This document shows positions 1 to 8,562 of a stretch of DNA of 64,000 nt, in pieces. The stretch spans positions 62,001 through 126,000 of the forward strand of contig NZ_JAIMID010000011.1 of the NCBI RefSeq assembly GCF_019966535.1, written 5' to 3'. Made by a program: the position numbers and the translations under genes. Numbering within the stretch: the stretch's first letter is position 1; every line of letters begins with the position of its first letter. The stretch is from Mesobacterium pallidum. GTDB taxonomy: Bacteria > Pseudomonadota > Alphaproteobacteria > Rhodobacterales > Rhodobacteraceae. The notes beneath the pieces are model-generated. The model was not told the DNA's origin. It did no database searches and saw only the letters and a program-made list of their open reading frames with translations.

Positions 1-1
1 G

Positions 2-142
2 GACGACCTGTTCTGGCTGCGTGCCGGTGCGGACGGCCTTGCCCAATGGCTAGAGGAAGAGACCCCCAGCTTGCAGGCCGTCAAGGCCCCGGGGGCAGAG
101 GACAGAGGATATGCCCATGACAAAGAGGGACACATGGTCTGA
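2..142 (+). CDS. 3' end of an unidentified upstream gene (partial)
   Basis: An open frame runs from the window edge to a TGA at 140-142 and gives about 46 residues, including the stretch [12 protein letters not shown]. Its third codon positions are GC-rich over the first 30 codons, as in neighbouring genes. It overlaps the start of the mutase gene by about 30 bases, so the two are probably co-transcribed. The product is not recognised from so short a tail, and the last 15 codons look less gene-like. The other two forward frames read less like protein. Confidence 0.4.
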   Translation, partial: DDLFWLRAGADGLAQWLEEETPSLQAVKAPGAEDRGYAHDKEGHMV

Positions 143-2243
143 GCTCGCGGAAAAGGACCTCCGCGGCCGCCCGGTGGAGGACCTGACCTGGAAGACGCTG
201 GAAGGCATCGACATCCAGCCGATGTATTCCGAGGAGGACGTCGCCGGCCTGCCGCATCTTGGCACGCTGCCGGGGCAGGCGCCGTTCACCCGCGGGGTCA
301 AGGCGACGATGTATGCCGGGCGCCCCTGGACGATCCGGCAATATGCCGGCTTCTCGACCGCCGAGGAGTCGAACGCCTTCTACCGCAAGGCGCTGGCGGC
401 GGGTCAGCAGGGTGTCTCGGTCGCCTTCGACCTCGCCACCCACCGCGGCTATGACAGCGACCATCCCCGGGTCGAGGGCGATGTGGGCAAGGCCGGCGTC
501 GCGATCGACAGCGTTGAGGACATGAAGATCCTCTTCGACGGCATTCCGCTGGACAAGGTGTCGGTGTCGATGACCATGAACGGCGCCGTGATCCCAGTGC
601 TGGCAAGCTTCATCGTCACCGGCGAAGAGCAGGGCCATGACCGCGCGCTGCTGGCGGGGACCATCCAGAACGACATCCTCAAGGAGTTCATGGTCCGCAA
701 CACCTATATCTACCCGCCCGAACCCTCGATGCGGATCATCTCGGACATCATCGAATACACGTCGAACGAAATGCCGAAATTCAACAGCATTTCGATTTCC
801 GGTTACCACATGCAGGAGGCGGGCGCGAACCTGGTGCAGGAGCTGGCCTATACCCTCGCCGACGGCAAGGAATACGTGAAGACGGCGATGGGCGCCGGCA
901 TGGATATCGACAAGTTCGCCGGGCGGCTGTCGTTCTTTTTCGCCATTGGCACCAACTTCTTCATGGAGGCGGCCAAGCTGCGCGCCGCCCGCCTGCTGTG
1001 GTACCGCATCATGGACGACCTCGGCGCCAAGAACCCGCGCTCCAAGATGCTGCGGACGCACTGCCAGACGAGCGGGGTCAGCCTTGCCGAACAGGACCCC
1101 TACAACAACGTCATCCGCACGGCGTATGAGGCGATGTCGGCGGTCCTGGGCGGCACGCAATCGCTGCACACCAACGCGCTGGACGAAGCCATCGCGCTCC
1201 CGACCGAGTTCAGCGCCCGCATCGCGCGCAACACCCAGCTGATCCTTCAGGAGGAAACCGGCGTCACCAAGGTGGTCGATCCGCTGGCGGGCTCCTACTA
1301 CGTCGAAAAGCTGACCCATGACCTGGCCGAGGCCGCGTGGAAGCTGATCGAGGAAGTGGACGAGATGGGCGGCATGACCAAGGCCGTGGCCTCTGGCATG
1401 CCCAAGCTGCGGATCGAGGAAACCGCGGCCCGGCGCCAGGCCGATATCGACCGCGGCACGCAGGTCATCGTTGGCGTCAACAAGTACCGGCTCGAGAAAG
1501 AGGATGAGCTCGACATCCTCGACATCGACAATGCCAAGGTCCGGGACAGCCAGATCGCCCGGATCGAAAAGACCCGCGCCGCGCGGGACCAGGCCGCCTG
1601 CGATGCGGCGCTCGCGGAACTGACGCGGCGGGCAAAGGACGGGGGCAACCTGCTCGAGGCGGCGGTCGAGGCCGCCCGCGCCCGGGCCACAGTCGGAGAG
1701 ATCTCCATGGCAATGGAAAAGGAATTCGGCCGCCACCGCGCCGAGGTCAAGACGCTCGCCGGGGTCTACGGCGCCGCCTACGAGGGCGACGAAGGCTTTG
1801 CCGCGATCCAGAAGGATATCGAGACCTTCGCCGAGGAAGAGGGCCGTCGCCCGCGCCTCTTGGTGGTCAAGATGGGCCAGGACGGGCATGACCGGGGCGC
1901 CAAGGTGATCGCCACGGCCTTTGCCGACATCGGCTTCGACGTGGACGTGGGCCCGCTGTTCCAGACGCCCGCCGAGGCGGCGCAGGACGCCGTCGACAAC
2001 GACGTGCACGTGGTCGGCATCAGCTCGCAGGCGGCGGGGCACAAGACCCTGGCGCCGCAGCTGATCAAGGCGCTCGAGGAAAAGGACGCCGGCGACATCA
2101 TCGTGATCTGCGGCGGGGTGATCCCGCACCAGGATTACGAGTTCCTGAAAAAGGCGGGGGTCAAGGCGATCTTCGGCCCGGGCACCAATATCCCGGCAGC
2201 CGCGCGCGACATCCTCGACCTGATCCGCGCCGCCCGCGCGTGA
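111..2243 (+). CDS. scpA: methylmalonyl-CoA mutase, single-chain (710 aa)
   Basis: Adenosylcobalamin-dependent enzyme that interconverts (R)-methylmalonyl-CoA and succinyl-CoA, the last step of propionyl-CoA use and part of the ethylmalonyl-CoA route. The N-terminal two thirds is the substrate-binding barrel. The C-terminal part (about 575-705) is the B12-binding domain with DGHDRGAK, whose His (about residue 593) is the lower cobalt ligand, followed by [12 protein letters not shown]. Full length at 710 residues for the homodimeric bacterial type. Two start codons are possible, ATG 111 and ATG 117, each with an AGAGGA at good spacing, so the N-terminus is uncertain by two residues. No mutase chaperone (MeaB) gene is visible nearby. 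Confidence 0.97.
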   Translation: MPMTKRDTWSELAEKDLRGRPVEDLTWKTLEGIDIQPMYSEEDVAGLPHLGTLPGQAPFTRGVKATMYAGRPWTIRQYAGFSTAEESNAFYRKALAAGQQGVSVAFDLATHRGYDSDHPRVEGDVGKAGVAIDSVEDMKILFDGIPLDKVSVSMTMNGAVIPVLASFIVTGEEQGHDRALLAGTIQNDILKEFMVRNTYIYPPEPSMRIISDIIEYTSNEMPKFNSISISGYHMQEAGANLVQELAYTLADGKEYVKTAMGAGMDIDKFAGRLSFFFAIGTNFFMEAAKLRAARLLWYRIMDDLGAKNPRSKMLRTHCQTSGVSLAEQDPYNNVIRTAYEAMSAVLGGTQSLHTNALDEAIALPTEFSARIARNTQLILQEETGVTKVVDPLAGSYYVEKLTHDLAEAAWKLIEEVDEMGGMTKAVASGMPKLRIEETAARRQADIDRGTQVIVGVNKYRLEKEDELDILDIDNAKVRDSQIARIEKTRAARDQAACDAALAELTRRAKDGGNLLEAAVEAARARATVGEISMAMEKEFGRHRAEVKTLAGVYGAAYEGDEGFAAIQKDIETFAEEEGRRPRLLVVKMGQDGHDRGAKVIATAFADIGFDVDVGPLFQTPAEAAQDAVDNDVHVVGISSQAAGHKTLAPQLIKALEEKDAGDIIVICGGVIPHQDYEFLKKAGVKAIFGPGTNIPAAARDILDLIRAARA

Positions 2244-2316
2244 CCGAAACGGCCCTTGCCCCACGGGGCGGGGGCCACCTATCCTGCCCCCCGGGCGCCA
2301 TGCGGGAGGGCAGCAG

Positions 2317-2673
2317 ATGACGGGCAAGGTGACGGGGATCGGCGGGCTCTTCTTTCGCGCCCGCGACCCGCAGACGCTGGCCGCCTGGTACGCGACGCAC
2401 CTCGGCGTCGGCGGCGACCCGGTCTGGCCGCAAGAGGCCGGGCCGACCGTCTTCGCCCCCTTCAAGGCCGACACCGATTACTGGCCCGAACGCACCCAAT
2501 GGATGCTGAACCTGAGGGTCACCGGCCTCGACGACCTCCTGGCCCGGCTGGCTGCTGCCGGGATCGAGGCCGAAACCCGCCCCGAGGAATGGGACCACCC
2601 CGAGGTTGGCCGCTTTGCCCGCATCCACGACCCCGAGGGCAATCCGATCGAACTTTGGGAGCCGCCTGCATGA
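2317..2673 (+). CDS. VOC-fold (glyoxalase/bleomycin-resistance type) protein
   Basis: A 118-residue protein with one vicinal-oxygen-chelate pattern: opening strand TGIGGLFFRARD, a central WMLNLRV strand, and the closing HDPEGNPIELWEP, which carries the usual terminal Glu metal ligand. Strong GGGAGGG ribosome site before ATG 2317. It sits 73 bases behind the mutase gene on the same strand. It could be a lactoylglutathione-lyase relative or a dioxygenase-like enzyme. It is not a recognisable methylmalonyl-CoA epimerase, so the specific substrate is not assigned. Confidence 0.85.
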   Translation: MTGKVTGIGGLFFRARDPQTLAAWYATHLGVGGDPVWPQEAGPTVFAPFKADTDYWPERTQWMLNLRVTGLDDLLARLAAAGIEAETRPEEWDHPEVGRFARIHDPEGNPIELWEPPA

Positions 2674-2814
2674 AGTAAGGCCCGCCGAACTTCTCGGGCA
2701 TGGCTTGGGCCCGCGGGTCGCTCCGCATCGGCGACCCTGTCGTCTCGCGTCCGGTTTCTACCCCACGGTCCTGGCCGCCATCGCGCCCCTCGCCACTTCC
2801 GCCCTCTGATCCAA

Positions 2815-2861
2815 TTTCATTGTGCCGATAAACTCCGGGGGTTTGGGGGCAGCGCCCCCAA
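2815..2861. repeat. dispersed palindromic element, copy A (half element plus G/C hairpin)
   Basis: The stretch TTCATTGTGCCGATAAACTC followed by a G run matches the right arm of the larger palindromes near 48.3, 57.2 and 62.9 kb. It is followed directly by a hairpin with an 8-bp stem (2843-2850 with 2854-2861, loop AGC). It lies between the convergent VOC and P450 genes, where a two-way terminator would be expected. Confidence 0.7.
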
Positions 2862-2914
2862 GGCCTGCGTGATGAGGCGCAAACGGACCTGTGCGCCAGC
2901 GGCGCACCGCCGGA

Positions 2915-5161
2915 TCAGAGGCCGAGCACCAGCCGCCCCTTTGCGCGGGAACAGCAGGCCATCATGCGCCGCCCCTCGGTGCGTTCGGCCTTCGTGAGCA
3001 CGGCATCGCGATGGTCGGGCGTGCCCTCCAGCACCGCCACCTCGCAGGAGCCGCAGATCCCCTCGCGGCAATCGCAGGCCAGGTCGATCCCGGCGGCCTG
3101 CACCACGTCCAGCAGGCTGCGACCCGCTGGCACCTCCAGCTCGAGCCCGCTATCGGCGAGGGCGACGCGGAAGGCCTCGTCCGTGGCGCCGGCGGGCCGG
3201 GGCGCTGCCTCGAACCGCTCGACATGCAGCGCGCCCTCGGGCAGGTCCAGCGCCTCGAGTGCCTCGATCATCCGGCCCGGCCCGCAGGCATAGACCTGCG
3301 CACCGGGGCTCCGCCCGGCGACCAGCGCCGCCAGGTCGCAGCGCCCGCCGTCGTTCGATACGTGCAGCACCGCGCCCAGCGCCTTGGCGCGGCCCAGCAG
3401 CGCCATCCGGACCCGCGAGCGCCCCGCGTAATGCAGCGCGAAGGGCTTGCCCAGGGCCGCCAGCCGGTCGGCCATGGCGAGGATCGGCGTGATGCCGATG
3501 CCGCCCGCGATCAGCAGGTACGCCGGCGCCGTCTCGTCGAGGCGGAAGAGGTTCGAGGGGCCGCGCAGCCGCAGTTCGGTCCCCGGCCGCAGGCCGTCAT
3601 GCAGGGCGGCTGACCCGCCGCGCCCGGCGTCTTCGCGCAGGATCGCAATGTCCCAGGCGCCATCGCGGCCGCAGAGTGAATACTTCCGGTCGAACCCGCC
3701 AAAGCTCAGCTCTACATGCGCGCCGGGGGACCAGCCGGGCAGGGGGCGGCCGCGCGCGTCCTCGAGCGTGACGCCCAGCACGCCCTCCGCCTCCTGCCGC
3801 ACTGACGTCACCCTCACGGGACGAGACACGTCCCGCCGCGCAGGCGCGCCGACGGCAAAGTCGCGCGGGGCGCCGACCTGCGCGGGCAGCGCGCTGACGT
3901 CCCAGTCGACATGCACCGCCTCGGGGCCCCGGAACGAGGTGTTGGGCAGGTAGGAGAAGTCCTGCTCGGACAGCCGCAGGCCGGGGATGCGGCGCGACAT
4001 CTCCTCGAGAAAGATCCGCATCTCCATCCGGCCGATGTTCTTGCCCATGCATTGATGCGACCCGTAGCCGAAGGTCAGGTGATCGGTCGTGTTCTCGCGC
4101 ATGATGTCAAAGCGGTCCGGCTCTTCGAAATGGCGCGGATCATGGTTGGCGCTGGCCGTCACGATCAGCAGCTTGGCGCCCTCGGGCAGGTCCACCCCGC
4201 CAAGGCGCGCCGGCGTGGTCACCTGCCGCCGCCAGGCCACGACGGACCCCGCATGGCGCAAACATTCCTCGACCGCGTTGGGGATCAGCGACGGGTCGGC
4301 GCAGACATCCTCCCAGGCCTGGCGATGCGTCAGCATCAGCCGGAACATGTTGGCCGAGGCCAGCGAGGTCGTCTCATGCGCCGCCACGATGATCGCCATC
4401 ATCATCGAATGCAGGTAATTGTCGGTCACCACATCCGGCATCACCGCGTTCTGGCGGATCGCGTAATGCATCCAGCCGGGCCCGTCGGGCTCGGCCCGCA
4501 TCCGGTCGAGCACCTCACCGGCGTAACGCCAGAACTTGCCGACCGAATGGGCGACTTCCAACTGCTCTTCGGGGCTGGGCCGGCCCCAGGTGTTGACCGT
4601 GTGGGCGACGGAGAACCGCTTGAAGGTCTCGAAATCATCCTCCGGAACCCCGAGGAAATCCAGGGCCACGGCCAGTGGCACCTCGTACAGCAGATCGCCC
4701 ACCAGTTCCGCCCGGCCGCGGTTGATGAACCGGTCGATCCGCTCTGCGGTCAGCGCACGGATGCGCGCGGCGCGGGGTTCGAGGTTCTCGGGGATGAAAT
4801 GCTCCATCAGCGCGCGGCGGCGGGCCATATGGGCGGGCTCGTCCTCGTTCACCAGGGTGCGGTTCAGCGCGAAATCGTAGCCCTTGAGGATCTCGAGCGC
4901 CTCGGGCCGCACCGGGGTGATCTTTTCCAGCACGATGCAGGGCGAATAGGTGATGTTGTCGCGAAAGACCGCCTTGATGTCGTCGTAACGGCTGACCACC
5001 CAGTAACCGAGCCTGGGCGCGAAAAAGACCGGCAGCTGCTCGCGCGACCAGCGCAGGGCCTCGGCCGGGTCGGCCTGGTAGGGGGTGTCGAACGGGTCGA
5101 ACGCCGCCGCCTGCGCGTGAAAGGGGCAGCCTTCGGCGCCCGTTGCCTGGTGTCCGTCCAT
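2915..5161 (-). CDS. self-sufficient cytochrome P450 (CYP116B/P450RhF type), fused P450-reductase-ferredoxin
   Basis: A 748-residue fusion. Residues 1 to about 410 are the P450, with I-helix AAHETT (Glu near 263) and heme loop FGYGSHQCMGKN (Cys about 371). About 440-650 is a phthalate-dioxygenase-reductase-like FMN/NAD(P)H module with RKYSLCG and GGIGITP. The last 85 residues are a plant-type 2Fe-2S ferredoxin with C-x4-C-x2-C (about 698, 703, 706) and a fourth Cys near 736. The polypeptide therefore carries its own electron chain from NAD(P)H to heme. The start is placed at ATG 5161 behind GGGAGGCAGGAC; an open extension to 5317 lacks support. Relatives hydroxylate aromatics or cleave thiocarbamates and ethers. 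The physiological substrate cannot be read from the sequence. Confidence 0.95.
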   Translation of the reverse strand: MDGHQATGAEGCPFHAQAAAFDPFDTPYQADPAEALRWSREQLPVFFAPRLGYWVVSRYDDIKAVFRDNITYSPCIVLEKITPVRPEALEILKGYDFALNRTLVNEDEPAHMARRRALMEHFIPENLEPRAARIRALTAERIDRFINRGRAELVGDLLYEVPLAVALDFLGVPEDDFETFKRFSVAHTVNTWGRPSPEEQLEVAHSVGKFWRYAGEVLDRMRAEPDGPGWMHYAIRQNAVMPDVVTDNYLHSMMMAIIVAAHETTSLASANMFRLMLTHRQAWEDVCADPSLIPNAVEECLRHAGSVVAWRRQVTTPARLGGVDLPEGAKLLIVTASANHDPRHFEEPDRFDIMRENTTDHLTFGYGSHQCMGKNIGRMEMRIFLEEMSRRIPGLRLSEQDFSYLPNTSFRGPEAVHVDWDVSALPAQVGAPRDFAVGAPARRDVSRPVRVTSVRQEAEGVLGVTLEDARGRPLPGWSPGAHVELSFGGFDRKYSLCGRDGAWDIAILREDAGRGGSAALHDGLRPGTELRLRGPSNLFRLDETAPAYLLIAGGIGITPILAMADRLAALGKPFALHYAGRSRVRMALLGRAKALGAVLHVSNDGGRCDLAALVAGRSPGAQVYACGPGRMIEALEALDLPEGALHVERFEAAPRPAGATDEAFRVALADSGLELEVPAGRSLLDVVQAAGIDLACDCREGICGSCEVAVLEGTPDHRDAVLTKAERTEGRRMMACCSRAKGRLVLGL

Positions 5162-5321
5162 GTCCTGCCTCCCTCGCATCGCGCAAAGGCTATCCGGGGG
5201 CCACAGGGGCGTCAACGCGGCCTGCCGCTGCGGCAAAGGTCGCGGGCCTGTCGAATTGACTGGATTTTTCCGGGAACGCGGCCAAAAATCTGCCTGAAGA
5301 CCAAGAGTTTGGGGCACATCG

Positions 5322-5936
5322 ATGGAATTGGATCACCTGGCCGTATCGGGCGAAACACTCGAGGCGGCGGTGGAGCACGTGGAATCTGCGCTGGGCGTGC
5401 GCATGCAGCCCGGCGGGAAACATGCGCTTTTCGGCACCTGGAACCGGCTGCTGGGCCTCGGTGAGGGGCTGTACCTCGAAGCGATTGCCGTCGATCCTGT
5501 GGCGCCGCCGCCGGGGCGGGCGCGCTGGTTCGGGCTGGACGATTTCGCGGGTCCGGCGCGGCTGACCAACTGGATCTGCCGCACCCATGACATCGAGGCC
5601 GAGCTGGCCACCTGCACCGAAAAGGCCGGTGGCGCGGTGGCGGTCAGCCGCGGCGATCTCAGCTGGCGGATCACCGTGCCGGACGACGGGCAGATGCCCT
5701 TTGACGGCGCCTTCCCGGCCTTCATCGAATGGGAGGGCACGGCGCACCCATCGGTCACGCTGTCTGACAGCGGCTGCGTCTTGCGGCAGCTTACGGTGGC
5801 CAGCCCCGACGCGGCGGCCCTCAGCGAGATCATGCGCCGCCGCGTGACCGACCCGCGCATCCGCATCGAAAGCGGCCCGGTGCCCGAGTTCCTGGCCGAG
5901 TTCGACACCCCCGCGGGCGTGCGGTCGCTGCAATGA
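5322..5936 (+). CDS. VOC family / glyoxalase-like domain protein
   Basis: A 204-residue protein opening with MELDHLAVSGETLEAAVEHV and HALFGTWNRLLGL, typical of the glyoxalase-like (PF13468-type) domain in alphaproteobacterial hypothetical proteins. It is divergent from the P450 gene across a 160-base gap. It overlaps the downstream acetyltransferase by four bases (ATGA), so those two are translationally coupled. The substrate is unknown. Confidence 0.85.
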   Translation: MELDHLAVSGETLEAAVEHVESALGVRMQPGGKHALFGTWNRLLGLGEGLYLEAIAVDPVAPPPGRARWFGLDDFAGPARLTNWICRTHDIEAELATCTEKAGGAVAVSRGDLSWRITVPDDGQMPFDGAFPAFIEWEGTAHPSVTLSDSGCVLRQLTVASPDAAALSEIMRRRVTDPRIRIESGPVPEFLAEFDTPAGVRSLQ

Positions 5937-6412
5937 TCGTCCGCCCCGCGCGGCCCGGGGATGCGGGCCAGATCGTCGCCTTCTGGAACCCGGTGATCGA
6001 AGCGACCACCGTCACCTTTTCGACCGAGTTGAAGACCGAAAGCGGCGTGGCCGCCGATATCTCCGCCCGCGGCGCCGCTTTCCAGGTGGCCGAAGACGAC
6101 GGCAAGGTGCTGGGATTCGCGACCTATTTCCCTTTTCGCTCGGGCCCGGGCTACCGCCACTCCAAGGAACACACGATCATCCTGTCCCCCGAGGCGCGGG
6201 GCAAGGGCGCGGGCCGCGCGCTGATGGAGCGGCTGTTTGACGTGGGCCGGGCCGAGGGCGTCCATGCCCTGATGGCCGGCGTCAGCGCCGAAAACGCGGC
6301 GGGCGTGGCCTTCCATGCCGCCATGGGGTTCGACATCCGATGGGTCATCCCCGAGGTCGGGCGCAAGTTCGACCGCTGGATCGACCTCGTGTTGATGCAG
6401 AAAATTCTCTGA
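5933..6412 (+). CDS. GNAT N-acetyltransferase (phosphinothricin-acetyltransferase-like)
   Basis: A 159-residue GNAT fold. The N-terminus IVRPARPGDAGQIVAFWNPV and the acetyl-CoA loop SPEARGKGAGRALMERLF (about 82-100) are diagnostic, followed by the SAENAAGVAFHAAMGF strand-helix. The closest recognisable group is the PAT/bar-like L-amino-acid N-acyltransferases. Coupled to the VOC gene by an ATGA overlap. The acceptor substrate is not assignable. Confidence 0.88.
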   Translation: MIVRPARPGDAGQIVAFWNPVIEATTVTFSTELKTESGVAADISARGAAFQVAEDDGKVLGFATYFPFRSGPGYRHSKEHTIILSPEARGKGAGRALMERLFDVGRAEGVHALMAGVSAENAAGVAFHAAMGFDIRWVIPEVGRKFDRWIDLVLMQKIL

Positions 6413-6454
6413 TGTCGCACTGACTTTGGCGCGCCGCAGGGGTATTCTGAGCCC

Positions 6455-7138
6455 ATGTCGATCTGGACCCGCATCACCGAAGCCTTGCAGGCACTGGCCA
6501 AGGGCGAGAGCCTGTCGGCGGTGTTCGACCGCCTGCGCACCCCGCCCGAGCGCAGCGTGGCCTTCACCATCGCGGTGATTGCCCTTGGGGCCAAGATGGC
6601 CAAGGCCGATGGCCTTGTGACCCGCGACGAGGTGACGGCGTTTCGCGACGTCTTCCAGATCGCGGCCGAAGACGAGGCGGGCGCGGCCCGCGTCTTTGAC
6701 CTCGCCCGGCGCGACGTCGCGGGCTACGAGGAATATGCCCGCCGGATCAAGGGGATGTTCGGCCCGGGCACGCCGACACTTTGCGACCTGCTCGAGGGGC
6801 TTTTCCACATCGCGGTGGCCGATGGCGAATACCATCCGGCCGAAGACGCGTTCCTGCAGAACGTGGCCGAGATCTTCGGCCTGCCGAAATCCGAGTTCGC
6901 GGCGCTGCGCGCGCGGTTCGTGCCCGAGGCCGAGCCCGACCCCTACACTGTGCTGGGCGTCAGCCCCGACACCCCCATGGACGAGATCCGCAGCGCCTGG
7001 CGGCGCATGGTGCGCGAGAGCCACCCGGACCGGATGATCGCCCGCGGCGTGCCCGAAGAGGCGGTGAAACTGGCCGAGCGGCGCATGGTCGACATCAACC
7101 GCGCCTGGGAGGCGATCCAGGCGGAAAGCGTCGGATGA
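6455..7138 (+). CDS. DjlA-like co-chaperone: TerB-like domain plus C-terminal J domain
   Basis: A 227-residue protein. Residues about 30-150 form a helical TerB/DjlA-type domain (ALGAKMAKADGLVTRDEV, FHIAVADGEYHPAED). About 160-227 is a J domain with DPYTVLGVSPDTP and the HPD signature in RESHPDRM, which stimulates DnaK ATPase. Unlike E. coli DjlA it has no N-terminal membrane helix, so it is probably soluble. It overlaps the next gene by four bases (ATGA). Confidence 0.9.
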   Translation: MSIWTRITEALQALAKGESLSAVFDRLRTPPERSVAFTIAVIALGAKMAKADGLVTRDEVTAFRDVFQIAAEDEAGAARVFDLARRDVAGYEEYARRIKGMFGPGTPTLCDLLEGLFHIAVADGEYHPAEDAFLQNVAEIFGLPKSEFAALRARFVPEAEPDPYTVLGVSPDTPMDEIRSAWRRMVRESHPDRMIARGVPEEAVKLAERRMVDINRAWEAIQAESVG

Positions 7139-8163
7139 CGCGGCCCATCCGCATCGCGACCTACAACGTGGAATGGTTCGATTCGCTCTTTGACGACGCG
7201 GGCCAGCCGCTGGCCGACGACGGCTGGTCCGCGCGGCGCGACGTGACCCGGGCCGACCAGCTCGCCGCCCTGGGCATCGTGTTCACCGCGCTCGACGCCG
7301 ACGCGATCATGGTGATCGAGGCGCCGGACACCCATGCGCGCCGCGACGGCGTGAGGGCGTTGGAAAACTTCGCGAAACTGATGGACCTGCGCGCGAAAAA
7401 GGCGCTGATCGGTTTTCCCAACCAGACGCAGCAGGAAATCTCGCTGCTTTACGACCCATACGTGATCGACGCCCGGCACGACCCCATCGGCCTGCCCGAA
7501 GGCGGCGCGGGCGAGGCGCCGCGCTTTGACGGGCAGTACCGGATCGACCTGGACGTGGATACGCGGGCCGACCGGGTGGTGTTTTCCAAGCCGCCGCTCG
7601 AGGTGGCGATGCAGGTGCGGGGGCGCGACATCCGCATGATCGGCGCGCATCTGAAGTCCAAGGCGCCGCATGGGGCGACCAACCGCGACGAGATCATGCG
7701 CCTGTCGATTTCGAACCGGCGCAAGCAGCTGGCGCAGGCGATCTGGCTGCGCGAACGGGTGGCGGCGCATCTGAACGCGGGCGAGAGCGTGATCGTTCTG
7801 GGCGATCTGAACGACGGACCGGGGCTGGACGAATACGAAGACCTCTTCGGCCGCTCCTCGGTCGAGATCGTGATGGGCGAGGATGGCGGCCCCTGCCTTT
7901 ACGATCCCAATGCCGCGCGGGCGCTCAGCGGCAAACTGGCCGCGCAGCCGACCTCGGCCCGGTTCTACATCGGGGCGGAGGAGCGGTACCTGCAGGCGCT
8001 GCTCGACTACGTGATGATCTCGCCCGACCTGCGGACCGCCGATCCGCGCTGGCGCATCTGGCATCCGTTCGAGGACCCGGTCTGCTACAACACGCCCGAG
8101 CTGCACGATGCGCTTTTGACGGCCTCGGACCATTTCCCGGTCTCGGTCGACCTGGCCCTTTGA
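7135..8163 (+). CDS. endonuclease/exonuclease/phosphatase (EEP) family protein
   Basis: A 342-residue protein beginning RIATYNVEWFDSLF, the first catalytic motif of the EEP superfamily. Further motifs are GAHLKSK, GDLNDGPG (Asp/Asn catalytic pair) and a terminal TASDHFPVSVDL (Asp-His). No signal peptide. It starts at an ATG overlapping the stop of the J-domain gene. Members cleave nucleic acids, phosphoinositides or other phosphodiesters, and nothing here fixes which. Confidence 0.9.
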   Translation: MTRPIRIATYNVEWFDSLFDDAGQPLADDGWSARRDVTRADQLAALGIVFTALDADAIMVIEAPDTHARRDGVRALENFAKLMDLRAKKALIGFPNQTQQEISLLYDPYVIDARHDPIGLPEGGAGEAPRFDGQYRIDLDVDTRADRVVFSKPPLEVAMQVRGRDIRMIGAHLKSKAPHGATNRDEIMRLSISNRRKQLAQAIWLRERVAAHLNAGESVIVLGDLNDGPGLDEYEDLFGRSSVEIVMGEDGGPCLYDPNAARALSGKLAAQPTSARFYIGAEERYLQALLDYVMISPDLRTADPRWRIWHPFEDPVCYNTPELHDALLTASDHFPVSVDLAL

Positions 8164-8194
8164 AACCGGCGGGGCCGGGCCCATCTTAAGGGGC

Positions 8195-8557
8195 ATGAAA
8201 CAGCTTGTCCTTGCCGCCCTGATCGCCTTGCCCCTGCCTGCCGCCGCGCAGGAGGAGGGGTCGGACCTGATGAAACGTGGGTTGCAGCTGTTCTTTGACG
8301 GCTTGCACGAGGAAATGGAGCCGGCGCTGCGCGAGTTGGACCTCTTGATGGACGACTTCGGCCCTGCGCTGCGTGATTTCGCCACCGAGATGGGGCCGGC
8401 CCTGCGGGAGCTCCTTGCCGAGGTGGAGGATTGGAGCGTTTACGAAGCGCCCGAGGTGCTGCCCAACGGTGATATCCTCATCCGCCGCAAGCCCGAGGCG
8501 CCGCCGCTGCCGCGCCGCGCCCCGATGATCGCGCCGCCCGAAGAGATCGAGCTGTAG
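8195..8557 (+). CDS. small exported acidic protein
   Basis: A 120-residue protein with a signal peptide (MKQLVLAALIALPLPAAAQ, cleavage after about 19). Two similar acidic helices follow, each carrying the phrase PALRE or PALRD. The C-terminus is proline-rich with LPNGDILIRRK. It resembles a family conserved in Roseobacters whose database name (AAA+ ATPase) is not supported, since no P-loop is present. Its AAGGGG lies unusually close to the ATG. Function unknown. Confidence 0.8.
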   Translation: MKQLVLAALIALPLPAAAQEEGSDLMKRGLQLFFDGLHEEMEPALRELDLLMDDFGPALRDFATEMGPALRELLAEVEDWSVYEAPEVLPNGDILIRRKPEAPPLPRRAPMIAPPEEIEL

Positions 8558-8562
8558 ACGCG

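Noticed and set aside
81..2474. Very long open frame on the minus strand opposite the methylmalonyl-CoA mutase gene
   Set aside because: Arg/Gly/Ala/His-rich translation without motifs. It is the antisense shadow of a high-GC coding region whose plus-strand product is clearly recognised.
5162..5317. N-terminal extension of the P450 to an ATG at 5317
   Set aside because: The added residues are low-complexity and lack similarity to the family. A good ribosome site precedes ATG 5161.
6781..7134. 118-residue extension ahead of the EEP-family protein
   Set aside because: This frame overlaps the J-domain gene and reads as Arg-rich noise. The family motif begins right after ATG 7135, with an ATGA overlap.
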